A stretch of DNA of 64,000 bases, taken from positions 124,001 to 188,000 of the forward strand of contig CATNEN010000011.1 in assembly GCA_950097015.1 (NCBI GenBank), given 5' to 3'. The position numbers and the translations under genes were made by a program. Below, in pieces: positions 32,873 through 45,023 of this stretch; position 1 is the first letter of the stretch; each line of letters starts with the position of its first letter. The notes beneath the pieces are model-generated. The model ran no database searches and was not told where the DNA came from. It was given only the letters and a program-made list of their open reading frames with translations. The stretch comes from Macrostomum hystrix. Taxonomy: Eukaryota; Platyhelminthes; Macrostomidae.

Positions 32873-35830
32873 ACAGTCCCCCTGCCGGGGACGGAGTCCT
32901 GAGGGGTAGAACGGCAGGGTGGGAAGCATGCGCTGAAAATGCTGAACAGGAGAAGTAGACTTTTTACACGATGAATGCATGTGGAAGTTATAGTACAGAT
33001 GGGCACGGTGTATTACGCAGAGAAAGTCAGAAGTACAGATAGTCATTTTTGGCATTGAAGCGTACTGTCGTCCACTCCTAGTTCGGGTTGTTGTCGTCGC
33101 CTCCTTGTTGATAATGTCGCCGTCTGGAGTTTCAAGTGGAATTGTTGCCGGGGTCGCTTCCGTGCTGTCCTGTTTTTCTGGTGTGGAGGCGGCCTTGGGC
33201 TCCGGGGTTTTCTGGGTGTCTATGTCGGGCGGTCGCTGTGTCGGAGGCTGCCTTATGGTCGACCTGCAGGGCTTGAGCCTGTCGATGGAGATGGCTTCTT
33301 CGTGACCAGGGCGCGACTCGACGATGAAGAACTTGGAAGTGCGCCTGATCACTCGGTAGGGTCCAGAATACGGCGCTTCCAGAGGCTTACGAACCCTGTC
33401 GACGCGGACCCAAACATTGTCTGTCGACCATAGCTCCTGAGGTACATGTGGCATGGCGGACGGTGGCCTCGGCTGCTGCTCCAAGAATTGATCCAAGTGG
33501 AGCTGGATGGAGTTCGGATCCTTGTCGCGTATGATGATACGTGGGAGCATCGGATTCTCGCCAGTGAGCCTGGTGAACGGGCTGATTCCTGCGTCATCGG
33601 GTGCCACGTGCATAGCTAGGAGTACCAGAGGAAGATTGTCAAGCCAGGATGGTCCGCGCGCCTTGAGCATCGTCTTGAGGGTCCTGTGAGCGCGTTCGAT
33701 CTTCCCGTTGCACTGTGGGTGGTACGCTGTGGTGCGCAGTCGGTGGAAACCCACGGAAGACGAGAGGATCTGGAAGAGTTCGGACTCGAACTGCGGACCT
33801 CTATCGGTGATGACGTACAGGGGCACTCCGAAGCGAGAAATCCAGGTGGAGATGAAGGCTGCTCCCACACTCTGTGCTGTGACGGTCTCTAGCGGTGTGG
33901 CCTCTAGCCAGCCGGTGTTGCGGTCGATTATAGTGAGAAGGTACCGGGGTGTTAGACCGCACTGGATGTCGTGCTTCCTTTCGGGGACTGGCAGAGGTCC
34001 TACAATGTCGATGTGGACCGTCTCGAACCTGCTGGATGGTAGGTTGAAGGCAGCGCTGCCGGCCGTCGTGTGGCGGTCTACCTTGGTGCGCTGACAAACC
34101 TCGCATGTCCTGCAGAAAGCTTTGATCTCCGAGCGCATGCCGGGCCAGTAGTAGCGACTGATGAGGAGATTGGCCGTCTTGCGGAATCCGTAGTGACCGA
34201 GGTCATGGAAATGCTTCAGCAGGGATTCGCGCATGGAAGTGGGTACGACCGGGCGGGGATAACCCGTGGAGGTCTCACAGAGAATGCGACGGTCGTCTCC
34301 AAGCGGATAGAAACGGCATTGGTCTGCTTCGGATAGGTTGTCCGCTGCTTGTTGATCAGCGATTGCTGACATGTCGTTTGGTGCTGCGTCCTGTATGATG
34401 GCAGCGACTGGCGTTGGCTCCTCGAGTCGGGAAAGCGCATCGGCGACAATGTTGTCTGCGCCGCGGATGTACTGGACGTCGGTGACGTATTCAGACAGGA
34501 TGCTCATGTAGCGCAGGTTGCGGTCGGAGTTGCCATAGGAGCTGTGCTGGAAGGCCTGCTCGAGAGGCTTGTGGTCCGTGAAGACCGTGACGTGCCTGCC
34601 TTCGATCAGGTTCCGGAAGTGAAGCACGGCAAGGTAGGCAGCTAGGAGCTCGCGGTCGAAAGCTGAGTAGGCTCGCTGAGCTGCAGAAAGCTTCTTGCTG
34701 AACATACCAATCAGGGTGGTCGTCTCTCCGACCGACTGATGCAGGGCAGCTCCGACGCTGGTGGCAGAAGCATCTGTGACGAGCTGGTAGGCCGAGCAGC
34801 TTGGATCGGGATGACACAGAAGGAGTCGCTCGGCCAACTTCTGCTTGAGGTCATCGAATGCGGCTTGATGGTTGTTGCTCCATTGGTAGGCTCGGGGAGA
34901 CCGTAGTGATGCGGTGAGCAGATCCTGCAATGGGGCGGCAGTTGATGCGAAGCCGGAGATGAAGCGTCTGTAGAAACCGATCACGCCGAGAAAACGTCGC
35001 AGGGCGGCAGCATCGCGAGGCACCGGCCAGTTCTTGATGGTCTCGACCCTTGATTCTAGGGGTCGGATTCCGTCCGCAGAGACGTGATGGCCGAGGAAGG
35101 TGACCTCGCTCTTCATGAAGACGCACTTGCTTAGCTGTACTTTCAGTCCGTGATGTGCGAGACGTTTCAGCACAGCTTCCAGATGGTGAAGATGCTCCTC
35201 CTCGGACTTGGAGTAAACGAGCAGATCGTCCAGATAGGCAATGACGCCAGGCTGGCCACGCAGGACTGAGTCGATGAAGCGCTGGAAGGTCTGCGCGGCG
35301 TTGCGGAGTCCGAAGGGAATCCTGGTCCACTCGAAGATGCCAAACGGTGTTATGATGGCAGTCTTGGCGATGTCCTCCTCTGCGATAGGGATCTGATGGT
35401 AGGCGCGGACCAGGTCGAGCTTGCTGAATACGGTCGCACCATGGAGATAGCGGGTGAAACTCTGGATGTGTGGGACCGGGTAGCTGTCGGGTTTGGTAGC
35501 GCTGTTCAGCGCTCGGTAGTCGCCGCACGGTCGCCACTTGCCGGAGGGCTTGCCATCTGTCTTCTTAGGAACCATGTGTAGTGGCGAAGCCCATGAACTC
35601 TTTGAAGGTCGGATGTAACCGGCGTCGATTAGTTGCTGGAACTCGTCGCGAGCGATGCTGAGTTTCTCTGGATGAAGCTGACGAGCCCTTGCATGCACGG
35701 GCTGATGACCGCCGGTGTCGATCCGATGGACAGTGTCATGTTTGACGACGAGACAAGTTTTGCGCGCCGCTGCATCTGTGGCACTGCTCACTGCGGCGTC
35801 ATGGGAAGTGCCTGTCAGTTTACCGGACGC
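32855..35830 (-). CDS. pol polyprotein: reverse transcriptase, RNase H, integrase (protease absent)
   Basis: One open frame of about 990 codons with no stop. RT starts about 40 residues in: [38 protein letters not shown] and the catalytic YLDDLLVYS. RNase H has [24 protein letters not shown] and FTDHKPL. Integrase has an HH-CC zinc finger ([17 protein letters not shown]) and the DDE core [20 protein letters not shown] and [21 protein letters not shown]-type module ([12 protein letters not shown]) follows. A retroviral-type aspartic protease (a D-S/T-G block plus flap, about 100 residues) is expected before RT, but only about 40 residues lie there. The frame is -1 relative to gag and overlaps it by 16 bases. 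It reaches into the 3' LTR. Confidence 0.93.
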   Translation of the reverse strand, partial: ASGKLTGTSHDAAVSSATDAAARKTCLVVKHDTVHRIDTGGHQPVHARARQLHPEKLSIARDEFQQLIDAGYIRPSKSSWASPLHMVPKKTDGKPSGKWRPCGDYRALNSATKPDSYPVPHIQSFTRYLHGATVFSKLDLVRAYHQIPIAEEDIAKTAIITPFGIFEWTRIPFGLRNAAQTFQRFIDSVLRGQPGVIAYLDDLLVYSKSEEEHLHHLEAVLKRLAHHGLKVQLSKCVFMKSEVTFLGHHVSADGIRPLESRVETIKNWPVPRDAAALRRFLGVIGFYRRFISGFASTAAPLQDLLTASLRSPRAYQWSNNHQAAFDDLKQKLAERLLLCHPDPSCSAYQLVTDASATSVGAALHQSVGETTTLIGMFSKKLSAAQRAYSAFDRELLAAYLAVLHFRNLIEGRHVTVFTDHKPLEQAFQHSSYGNSDRNLRYMSILSEYVTDVQYIRGADNIVADALSRLEEPTPVAAIIQDAAPNDMSAIADQQAADNLSEADQCRFYPLGDDRRILCETSTGYPRPVVPTSMRESLLKHFHDLGHYGFRKTANLLISRYYWPGMRSEIKAFCRTCEVCQRTKVDRHTTAGSAAFNLPSSRFETVHIDIVGPLPVPERKHDIQCGLTPRYLLTIIDRNTGWLEATPLETVTAQSVGAAFISTWISRFGVPLYVITDRGPQFESELFQILSSSVGFHRLRTTAYHPQCNGKIERAHRTLKTMLKARGPSWLDNLPLVLLAMHVAPDDAGISPFTRLTGENPMLPRIIIRDKDPNSIQLHLDQFLEQQPRPPSAMPHVPQELWSTDNVWVRVDRVRKPLEAPYSGPYRVIRRTSKFFIVESRPGHEEAISIDRLKPCRSTIRQPPTQRPPDIDTQKTPEPKAASTPEKQDSTEATPATIPLETPDGDIINKEATTTTRTRSGRQYASMPKMTICTSDFLCVIHRAHLYYNFHMHSSCKKSTSPVQHFQRMLPTLPFYPSGLRPRQGDCCSVSA

Positions 35831-36645
35831 TCAGGCGAGCTGGAGCGGGACTGGGCTGGAGTCGTCTCGGTAGGGCCCAAGATCCGAGGTTGAGGTCCGT
35901 TGGTCTTGCGAGGGAATTGACACCAGCGTCGACAGGTGCGCGTCCGCGCGCCGTAATAGAGGTGTCCGCGACAGATGACCGGACGTTGATCAGGGTGGAA
36001 GGGCTCCAGGGTCGATGTTGGCTTGGACTCTTGACGCTGCACTGACGTCTGCGGGGCTCCTGCTGCTCGCTGAACGGCGTTGACCCGGCGGCCCGTTGAC
36101 TGCTGGATGGCGAGCATGGAGTCGGCGATGGACGCAAGCTGCTCCGGCTTCTGATCTTGGAAACCGGAGAGATGGAGGCGCAACTCGGCCGGAAGGCAGC
36201 GAAGGAGGGTGGCCTTGACCATGTCGTCGTTCTCCTTTATGCCACACTGTGCCATCTTGGCTTGGAGGCGCTGGATGAAAACGCTGGGTTTGTCTCCTCC
36301 AAGATCCGAGACGTTCATTAATTCGTTGATCCTCTCTTGCTGACTCTTCTGAAGCATCTTCTCTACTGCTTTCTTCAGTGCCGTGTAATTGGCAGGGGTA
36401 TCGACAGAAAGCAGAACAGCTGCGATGTCCTCTGGTAAATGGCAGATCAGGTGGTTGAACCGTGTTGCCTCGGAGGTGATGTTCCTGAGCTGGAATTGGG
36501 CGTCCATCATGCGGAACCATGCGTCCGGATTGCTTCGGTAGAATGGTGGAATCTTGAGACTCACCGCAGATAGCGTAGGAGTCTCCTCGGCAAGCTGTTG
36601 CTGCGCACTGGCAGCGCCGTCGGTGTTTGAACTTCCTTCTGACAT
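35815..36645 (-). CDS. gag protein of the CsRn1-like element
   Basis: 276 residues. ATG 36645 is 22 bases inside the 5' LTR boundary. The capsid-like part has [35 protein letters not shown] and [17 protein letters not shown] zinc motif near residues 228-245, [18 protein letters not shown], follows the CsRn1-type C-H-C-C pattern rather than a CCHC knuckle. The sequence before the stop is GGTAAACTGA, where a -1 slip on AAAC would enter the pol frame. The C-terminal 35 residues are Pro/Ser-rich and end just beside the presumed protease deletion. Confidence 0.88.
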   Translation of the reverse strand: MSEGSSNTDGAASAQQQLAEETPTLSAVSLKIPPFYRSNPDAWFRMMDAQFQLRNITSEATRFNHLICHLPEDIAAVLLSVDTPANYTALKKAVEKMLQKSQQERINELMNVSDLGGDKPSVFIQRLQAKMAQCGIKENDDMVKATLLRCLPAELRLHLSGFQDQKPEQLASIADSMLAIQQSTGRRVNAVQRAAGAPQTSVQRQESKPTSTLEPFHPDQRPVICRGHLYYGARTRTCRRWCQFPRKTNGPQPRILGPTETTPAQSRSSSPERPVN

Positions 36646-36667
36646 TGTGACGCCTCACCGGACCAGT
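36646..36667 (-). promoter_or_regulatory. Candidate tRNA primer-binding site
   Basis: On the minus strand, TGGTCCGGTGAGGCGTC begins two bases after the 5' LTR. It has the TGG start expected from pairing with a tRNA CCA end. It does not match the tRNA-Trp site typical of CsRn1, and I cannot name the tRNA. Confidence 0.5.
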
Positions 36668-37057
36668 TGTAGAGGTGTTTAATAAATGAGGCGTAAAGGC
36701 GGTGGTTCTTTTGGTTTTTTTGATGATTATCAATGAGAGCGTGAGCTCTAAGGGTTGAAGAAAATGACGTCGATGGTGGCTCTATAGATGAAAACATGCA
36801 TTACCGGAAAATTCTAGAAGGTTGCAAGAGTTATAACAAAGCTAGTGCAATACAGTTTAAGTAACTTTAATATTGTAGCGCGTGATGATGTTATTTACAT
36901 GGATGATATTTGATTATAGCTATTATGTGTTTTACAAATCATTTGTTCATAGAGTGGAAGTTTCTAGAAAAATATTGAAAATTCAATTTGTAGTTTTACG
37001 GCGAATTTTCTGGAATGGCAAGTACGGTACGATGGAAGGTCATGCTGAGACGCTACA
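36668..37057 (-). repeat. 5' LTR of the CsRn1-like element
   Basis: 390 bp, the partner of 32483-32872. Confidence 0.95.
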
Positions 37058-37061
37058 GTAG

Positions 37062-37849
37062 ATACGAATACAAAAATAGTTAGTCAAAAGCTATCTAGTG
37101 GCTAGTATATGCCAATCTATAGGCTAATTTAGGTCTGATTTCTAGTTATCATGCTTGATGATAAATACAAGCGAAAACAAAAATAAAATGAAGATAATTT
37201 TTTCATAAATCTTATTTCTAATTTTTCCTTAAAGCAACATATGTTTTGCAAGATATACTAAAAGCACAGCATAGGATCTGCTTCCTATAAAAAGTTATAA
37301 GCATTGAAATGTGAAAAAAGGGAAAGGATTCAATTTTTATTTAGTTTTTCTTTCTTGCATTTGTCCTAAAAAATCTGCCTTCACGAAATTTTCCAAGAAA
37401 CGAAGTGTCTCGTCCTTCTTCTTGCTGTCCTCGACCAGTCGTTTACAAACGTTTGCTAACGCGAAGTCAGAATTGAAAGTCAGAATGGCTCTACTGTCAT
37501 TGGCTGTAGTAGTCGGCCAATAGCATTTCTCTGTTAGATCTTGCTTTAACCAAGCTTGTTAATATCAGTGCCCACACAACAATCCAAGCAGAACTTAGAG
37601 ACATGAGCTTTAAAGAGATTTTAGCTGCATACATAAACAGACTGTGCGAGACCAATGGATAACTTAACTTCCGCGATGTCAATCAAAGAAAAAAATGAAA
37701 CAAGCCTGATACATGTGAGTTCTTTGAAGCGACTTCTTATCTTAATGATATGGTATTCTGAAAAAATGTCTTGATTTGTATCTTGACATCAAAAAGGCCT
37801 TCAATCCTGTCAGTTATTTTAGGCCTAATCCTTTAACATTACTAATATA
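37062..37849. other. Intergenic, nothing recognised
   Basis: AT-rich sequence between the LTR element and the mariner. Only chance-length frames. Confidence 0.4.
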
Positions 37850-39221
37850 CTTCGGGTGTCCGGAAAGTCATGAGAATGTGTTATTCTAACTACTTAGACA
37901 CAAACTATTGACAAGATACTGTACCATTCTAACACTTGACTTAATATATGTCTATGGCTGAAAGAGCTAGATTCTAGCTTCAAATTTGGGGGTAAGGCTG
38001 ATGGTTATAACTTAGAAGTCTAGGCCACTGCAACGCAGAGGCAAAGCAAATATCTATCGTTACTTTTTTCTTCATTGATCCTTGCTGCTGCTTTGAGATG
38101 GACGAGTTTCAAGCTTATGCTTATACCAGGTATAAGCTTGGTATATCTGCTCCTGATTGCCATGGAGAACTGCTGAAAGTGCATGGAGATGTGGCGCCTG
38201 GTCTGTCGTCAGTGTACCGATGGTACACAAGGTTCCGTGACGAGTCGTACCCACTGGCCCAAGCTGCCCGTACTGGCCGGCCGAGATCGACGAGAACACC
38301 AGAGCTGATCGAGACCTGCAGAAATCTCGTGAAAGAAGACCCAAAAGTGAGCGTCAGAGATCTTGCTGACTTCATGGAGGTTGGGAAATCAACAGTGCAT
38401 GAAATATTGACTGAAGACCTGCAACTTCGCAATGTGTCTGCCGTGTGGGTCCCGCATGTTCTCTCCGAGGAGAACAAGGTTGCTCGCGTCAATTGTGCCA
38501 AGCAAATACGTCGGATTTTTCATACCGAGGGCATGACCAGCTTCTGCAACAAGTACGTGGTGGAGGACGAGGCGTGGGTGTACCTTAAAAACACTGGTAA
38601 ACGGCAGAACAACCGGTGCTGGCTGGATCAAGGCGACCATCGACCTCAAGTTGTGAGACACTCAGTCGGGGACCCAAAGACAATGCTGGTAGTCGCTTTC
38701 ACCCCAAGCAAGCGATTCTCTATCATGTCAACGGCGCCAAAGCAGACTGTTGATGCCAATCGCATCGTTGAATTCGTTCGACACACAGGTGACCTATGGC
38801 GGAGCCTCAGATCACAGCCAATTCATCTGTCCGAAGTCTTGTGGCAGTGGGACAACGCACGACCTCGTGTGGCCCAGCCTGTGCAGCAGTACATGGAGAC
38901 TCGTGGAGTTCAACTGCTTTTTCAGAGTCCCTTCAGCCCTGATTTCAATTTATGCGACCGTTTTTTCCTTAATTGGCTAAAATCGGACTTCTCGAAGCGG
39001 GAGTTCAGCAGCCACGATGAGGTCCGCGAGGCCGCGTTGCAGTGGGCGAGGGGTCTGGATGCAAACTGCTTGAAACGCGAGGTTCTACGGCTCGTGGAGC
39101 ACTGCCAAGCTGTGATTGACTTCAGGGGAAATTACATTACTGATTAGTAAAGTTTCACTGTTCTGTGCGTTTTTATAATTAACCTTTTGTAGTTTTCTCA
39201 TGACTTTCCGGACACCCGGAA
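37850..39221 (+). mobile_element. mariner-family transposon
   Basis: 1,372 bp. Inverted ends share CGGGTGTCCGGAAAGTCATG then AGAA (left from 37853, right to 39218), flanked by the TA duplication (37848-37849 and 39222-39223). The inverted repeat is about 27 bp. A single intact transposase gene lies inside. Confidence 0.95.
38098..39147 (+). CDS. mariner transposase, intact
   Basis: 349 residues, the normal mariner length, from ATG 38098 to TAG/TGA-free stop at 39147. The N-terminal paired HTH region includes SSVYRWYTRFRDESYPLAQA and a GRPRS linker, then VSVRDLADFMEVGKSTVHEI. Catalytic residues are D in VVEDEAWVYL, D in WQWDNARPRVA, and D in FSPDFNLCDRFF, with 34 residues between the last two. 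This is the D34D signature of mariner as opposed to the D34E of Tc1. There is no internal stop. With matching ends and TA flanks, the copy looks competent to move. Confidence 0.95.
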   Translation: MDEFQAYAYTRYKLGISAPDCHGELLKVHGDVAPGLSSVYRWYTRFRDESYPLAQAARTGRPRSTRTPELIETCRNLVKEDPKVSVRDLADFMEVGKSTVHEILTEDLQLRNVSAVWVPHVLSEENKVARVNCAKQIRRIFHTEGMTSFCNKYVVEDEAWVYLKNTGKRQNNRCWLDQGDHRPQVVRHSVGDPKTMLVVAFTPSKRFSIMSTAPKQTVDANRIVEFVRHTGDLWRSLRSQPIHLSEVLWQWDNARPRVAQPVQQYMETRGVQLLFQSPFSPDFNLCDRFFLNWLKSDFSKREFSSHDEVREAALQWARGLDANCLKREVLRLVEHCQAVIDFRGNYITD

Positions 39222-39294
39222 TAAAACTTTATTAGTTCGACTATAAAAGTGTGAATAACGAAGGACGAATTTTTTCTTCAAATGGGGACCTCTA

Positions 39295-41610
39295 GTGATC
39301 TGTGCCCTCTCATATGTGCGTGTACGCTCTATGCATTCGATAATGTGCTCAGCCGCACGTTGCCGGCGTCCAGCTAACTCGTATATTGCGCTCAGACCCA
39401 AATTCAGTCCACACGAAGGGGAAAAGTTGCTCGGCCAGTCTTGTCGTTGCAGCGAAAATCGAAGACAAGAAGCGGCTGCGACAGTTTCTCCTTTACACGG
39501 CTGCAGACGGTCTGACTGTGCCAAACGAAATAGACGTGGACACTCGTTAAAGCTCTGGACGAAAACTTCGTCGACAAGCTGAACCTACCCTTGCCGCATT
39601 ATCAGTTCAGACTCTGCACGCCGCCTCCGGAGGGCCTCCGGACGAGTGTATCCTTCGAATACGGATGGCTTTCGATTGCTGTGGCATCGGAGGTCTTCGC
39701 GATTCGCTTATTCGCCACAAGCTCGTTTCTGGCTGCAGCTCAGAGCAGCTCTTCCGGAAGCTGCTACCCATGGAAAACGTGAGCCCTAAACAGGCGATTT
39801 GCTTTGCCCGAGTCATGGAGGCTGCGGAAATCCAGGCGGCCCTACGAGGCCTACGAGGCAGCAGTGCAGTGAATTTGATGTAAACAGTCACGTCTGTCGG
39901 CATTGTCAGTACAGCAGCAAGCTGAAAAGTCGCTGGGGCTGTCCAAGCAACAGGAGGCCCCTTTATTGCATCCGATGCGGAGCCACGGGTGATTGCACGT
40001 GCAACGCAGCTCAACCACCTGGCGAGGGCATGCCTCTCCCGCCCACACAAGGACTTCCGGGCCCTGCAGACTGACAGCGACAGCGCAGCAACCTAGGACG
40101 GCATCTTCTGCCTCTCAGTGGCAGCTACTGGCATTGCGACAGCCGATGCTCAGGCGACAGTGTTGATTAGCCCTACGACTGAATCGGTCATCGTGGACAG
40201 TGGGGCCGACTGCAACATCCTGACCGAGAAGGCCTGGTGAATGCTTCCAGTGCAACCGCAGCTGCAGCAGCAGCTGCAGGACAAAGCTGAGTTCGCTTTC
40301 CACTCCTCCAAGGCGCTCGTCACGGTTGACTAGCGTAGCAAGACAGTCCGCTTCGTCGAACCGGGCGACTGCATCAGCATCGTCGGTCGGGTTGCCTCCA
40401 TGTCGTTGCCATGTCTTGAGTCTGGAGCCGCAGGTCCGAGCGATTGCGTCCATCGAGGCAGAGAACCCGGCGATCCATGCGATATCGAAGCATTTCCCAG
40501 AATTATTCAATAGCATTGGAAAATTTTAAGACGCCTCTGTTCAGATCAAGATTAAGCAGATCAAGACTTTACTACACCTGTGTCAGCCGAATCAATGCCG
40601 TAATGCCGAAGGAGCGTTTGAATCACTAAGGATCTGCTTGACGTCAACAAAGCAGCCCTGAGAGAGAGAAATCATATCCCGACCTTCGAGGAGGCGACCA
40701 GCTACATGGCCAGGTCGACGATCTTCACGAAACTGAGCTTCATGAATTAATCCAGATCAGCAAAGACAGCCGCAAGTACTTCGTGTTCTAGAGCCCCCCG
40801 AGGCCTGCGGCAGTTGACTGGCCTTAGCATGGGATTTGCATCGGCCTTGGGGTTCCTGCAGAGCGTGATGCAGACGGTGCTGGCAGGCCTGGCGGGCGTT
40901 AAGCGCATCCACGACATCATCATCCATAGCCAGGACCGAGCAACTAACTAGGGCACGTCGCTGCCGGTCTGCCACGGCATTACCCTTAACTCCAGTAAGT
41001 GCCGCTGGGGCATCACGAGGGCCAAGTTCATTGCCATGATGCTGTCTAAGTTTGGAATCCAGCCGTCCAGCGAGAAAATCGCCGAGCTGCAGACCCCAGT
41101 CTGTCAAAGAGGTCCAATTGTTCCTGGGCCTGACCAACCACCTGGAGAAATTCATGCTGCAGCTCGCCGACAAAGCCAAGCCGCTCTGGCACGGAAAGGC
41201 CAGGAGTTCTTCTGGCACAAGTTTGACGTACAATCTGGGACATCTGGCTCTGATATCGAAAGGCTACACCCTGGTATTCTCGACAATCGGCTGCCCACCG
41301 AGCTCGTCGTCGACGGGTCACCCGTGGGGTTTGCGCCATCCTGCAGCAACGGCACTCCGGCGGGCTAGTCCGCCCGGTGGCCTTTGCGAACATCCAGCCG
41401 GTCGAGCTGTTTAAATTCACTGGAATTCCATTAAAGTCTAGTGTCGACGCCGCACATTGAGCGACATCGAGCGCCGCTACAGCCAGATCATGAATGAGGC
41501 CCTGCGCGTCAAGTTCGGCTGCCAGAAGTTCGCCCTCAACCTGGAGGGCTGTTCACATTTATAGCGTCTATAGACATATTGACATTTATACCGACCACAA
41601 TCGCTGCTTG
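39295..41610 (+). pseudogene. Decayed Ty3/gypsy retrotransposon
   Basis: GC-rich debris with many stops and frame changes, readable in order. A Gag double-knuckle remnant (VCRHCQYSSKL, YCIRCGATGD; about 39885-40010) comes first. A protease core VIVDSGADCNIL follows (about 40189-40225). RT pieces are TIFTKLSF (about 40718), GLSMGFASALGFLQSVMQTV with IHDIIIHS where the YxDD box should be (about 40822-40930), and SSKCRWGITRAKFIAMMLSK (about 40990-41050). Then an RNase H piece LSDIERRYSQIMNEALRVKF (about 41458-41517) and a TDH remnant (about 41590). No LTRs are found. It is not related closely to the CsRn1-like element, since its gag knuckle type differs. Confidence 0.8.
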
Positions 41611-42421
41611 ACATCTACTTGGTAGACACCTGTCCGCCACTCCCGTCCCATCCGTCCCGTCCTATCCCACCTATACAATTGCTTTTTCATACAATAGCTT
41701 ATCCAACTCCGTGATCTGACTAGGGCTACAGCACCAAAGCATACTAATTAGGGCGTAGAAGCGAATCCGGCGCAATAAACCGTTTGAACAGTTTCATGTG
41801 AAGCACTGTGTGCGCTTTTTTGGCTGGCTTTGTTGGCTTTGGAGTCAAGAAAATGTTTTATGAGATCATTGAGGCTCGCATTTTTCCAACTCCTATATTT
41901 CGGATGTTAAATTCTGATGCAGGCTCTTCGCTAAACTAACAATATGGAGCGTTCAAATGTATTTAATTACCGAGAAGCCAAGACAGCATTTTTGATGGCT
42001 AATGATCTCAGGGCTTCATTGCTTTATTTCATCATTTATGGAAGTCCTATTTTTTACATGTATCCTTATTCATTCTCACTCGTCCATTTTTATCATCAGG
42101 CTCTGTCAAAATATTCCAATTTAAATTAAATTAAATTCAATTCTAAATTATTTCTTTTTGAGTAAAAAGTTTGTCTGAATAAAGTAAAAAATAGAGTAGA
42201 TATATCTTAACTCTAAAGAAAAACTTCGCTTTGCTTAACGTTGAACATTTTAGATTTTAGAAACAGTGTAGATTTGCTGCTGTTTACCGATCGGTTTTTA
42301 TTTCTATCTCTTGTTTTTCAAAAATTATGAAAATTTTTACTTAAGTACGAGCTATTATTGCGCGCGCAGAAGTGTCAGCCATCATCAGCTCCGCACAAGC
42401 CATGCGGCTGTCCTGTCCTGA
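41611..42421. other. Intergenic, nothing recognised
   Basis: Mostly AT-rich non-coding sequence after the decayed gypsy element. No gene or repeat end is identified. Confidence 0.4.
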
Positions 42422-42490
42422 TAGCCTAACGCTCAAGAATTGAAGCGGGCGAGCTCAGCCTGCGCTGTACCGCCTTAGGTTCGAATCGTC
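42422..42490 (+). repeat. tRNA-derived SINE or tRNA fossil
   Basis: An A-box-like TAGCCTAACGCT (42422-42433) and a B-box GGTTCGAATCG (42479-42489) lie about 50 bases apart, as in a Pol III internal promoter. Short GCATTAA repeats follow (42497-42520). I cannot fold a whole tRNA. Confidence 0.45.
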
Positions 42491-42893
42491 TTCGCATTTA
42501 AGCATTAAGCATTAAGCACTTAGGCAGTTAAGATTCTAACTAAGCACGTTGGGCGGCTTGAAAATGACAACAGCCCAGTAGAACATACGTAGACCCTCAT
42601 TCTTCTGCTTGATGGTTTTTTGTAGGTCCCAGTTTACTTATCTTATTTGTAATCTACTTTCGCCTTTCGAGTTATCACGTTTTTTTACAAGTCTTATTTG
42701 ACTGTCCCAAAGCGACTTGCAATTAACGCTTCTCTATCCTTTATATTTTTCTAACAATCTTGGAGTCTACATGTCCTACACAACACAACAAAAAAACACA
42801 TCGCAATAAGGGAAAACAGAAAAGAAGAAAGAAAACAGAAGGATCAACTAAAATATAAGGAAAAGTGACACATAAGGTCATAGGAGGGCACGT

Positions 42894-43070
42894 TCAGAAG
42901 GGCATGTTCTGAGCAGCTGCCAGCTTCCTGAAGCTCTCAATCGCACTCGCCCACGTTTGGTGTTCACTGATCCAGGCATCTGCAAGCAGGCCTTCCATGT
43001 AGCACCGTGTTCTCCCCTGCCATCGGTTCAACCGGCCCTGCAAAGTGAGGAGCAAAACATCTTGCACATG
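42894..43070 (-). pseudogene. Small coding-like fragment, possibly a retroelement tail
   Basis: A minus-strand frame reads LTLQGRLNRWQGRTRCYMEG, then LLADAWISEHQTWASAIESF, RKLAAAQNMPF and a stop. Its composition is protein-like in AT-rich surroundings. No certain homology. Confidence 0.3.
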
Positions 43071-45023
43071 TCGTAAGATACGTCTGAATCCATCATAAAG
43101 GCGTGCAGCTTAAATAGAGACGGATTACACTATAGTGACATGTACTGCTCTATATATCTTGGCTTGACTTGACTTAGCTCAAAAACATGCATGTATCGTT
43201 TCGGTATGGTGCAATAACTTTTGGGGCCACAGGCATTTCGAATGGTAGACATTTAAAGCTACCCAGCAGAATTGGAAAAGCCGTTCTCAAGACCATTTGA
43301 ATTACAAAAACTCTCCTGTTTGAGCAGCGGCTCATGCAACATGTTGCGCAGAGCATAAATTTTCGTTTACTTATTAAGAGCGCTTAACTTTACCACTAAG
43401 GGATTATACGAGCATATATAGGTAATTTAACCGATTGCCCCAGAGTGCATGTGTGGAGCTGGACTGAGCAATAGTGGAGGGGTAGCTTGTTTAACCTATT
43501 GTGATTAACTGCAAGAAAATGGGCTTCTCTGATCTGGCTCTTTCTCTTGCTCTTCACTTATGAGTCCTCCGCTAAATATACATGCACGTGCAGCTCTTGT
43601 AACTCCGGTCACTCAATCACAATAGTCAACGCAAACTCTGAGACACCCCTTCTTTACAGGCAAAGACAAAATTACTCGAAAAAAACCTGTAACGGTTTGT
43701 ACAGATCATTCTTTTGTTTAATACTGCACTAATGAGCCTCATATGTATTAATAATTCAAATGGTTTCCCTGCTTTTAGGAAAGTGCGCCTTTCTCTGAAA
43801 GTCCTTTTGAAAGAAATATTTTATCTGACTGAAACAACAGACGCAGTTTTCTTATCGAGCGTGCTTTAGAATATCGCTGATCAGCTTATTTTCAGAACTA
43901 ATATTCGATCAGGAAATCGATTTTCGCATATTTCTACGAGCGTAATCCTCAACTGCACATTGCGGCTCACGTTGAAGCCGTTCGTTGAATCCGAGAGAAT
44001 AATGCCTAAGTCTTGAATTCCCAAATTCAGTTTACCTCTCATCGATCAATTTAAAAAATGTAAAGCAAATGATACAAAATAAATTTTAATCCCTTAGATC
44101 GTATGTTTCATGCTTTTTTCGACCTAGACCGAAATATCATGTGTTTTGATCATGGGACGATCGATAACATTTAAGTGTTAAGACGTTCTTCACAACAAGA
44201 AGGTGTTAGGCTTTCTGAGAATACCAAGGTACGCGGACCGCTTGTGGCCTACAAGGCAACGCGTTGTACTATAGTTTGTTTATATAACTTCCGAGTTTCA
44301 CCAATTAGGTGGGCTGCAAGGCACGTTATAAGAAGTTGTTCGGATTACTCCTTTGGCACATAACCCACTCAGACCAAAATCCTGTGCGTTCTCCCAGATG
44401 GCTCGTTGGATTGATTGCCATCGTCTTATTACCAGAAGCGCCCGACCTATATGCTGGGAATACATGCCCACGCTCATTTCCCTCGATACCAGCTTTTTTG
44501 GACGACGGTTTGGAACTCAACTGAGTAGTATTCTCTCACATGCCCGCAATAGCATACGTTCATACGCTTAGGGCCTGCTTTATCGTTCAATCCACTCCGT
44601 CCCCAATTTTAGAGTTCAGTAATTTCACTTCTTATATTTGTGATTAGCTGAGTTCGAGCGAATTCTCCATTCGTTCAAATTCTCGGAATAGAATAAACTT
44701 CATAAGATAAGATAGTATAGGATAGGATCGAAGGAAGTGCTCGAATATATGCATCATACTAGAGCAGTCTCGGACTATTTTTCTCATTTTTTCTATTCCT
44801 AACTGATCGCTACGTGCCTGCCGCAAGTTGGTCCGTCCTGAAGAGAGTTGCGTGCCGAATGGGCAAGGAAAATCGAGAGTGGGTCAAGTAGTGTAGAGAG
44901 CAGCTTGTGAGCTGAACTTGGTTGTGTGATAATTGAACTGGACCTCGCCTAAGGACACTGGTTCATCTTACATGGACATGTACAAGCGTAGTTTCATTAA
45001 GGCTTTGATATAAGAAATCAGCT
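43071..45023. other. Intergenic, nothing recognised
   Basis: AT-rich. Short open frames (for example 44309-44571) have no recognisable motif. Confidence 0.4.

Larger units (their letters stand above)
32483..37057 (-). mobile_element. CsRn1-like Ty3/gypsy retrotransposon, young copy
   Basis: 4,575 bp with two 390-bp LTRs that differ at only two positions I can find (near 32531/36716 and 32620/36805), so the insertion is recent. The target duplication is GTAG (32479-32482 and 37058-37061). Order on the minus strand: LTR, primer-binding site, gag, pol (RT, RNase H, integrase), polypurine tract, LTR. The Gag zinc motif and the RT sequence match the CsRn1 clade, known from flukes, insects and other animals. 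No protease domain is found between gag and RT. Confidence 0.95.

Noticed and set aside
36646-36667. Naming the primer tRNA
   Set aside because: The site starts TGG as expected but does not match the tRNA-Trp site of CsRn1, and no other tRNA could be matched with confidence.
44309-44571. Overlapping plus-strand frames of about 70 codons
   Set aside because: No motif, no splice context, and frames on both strands of similar length.
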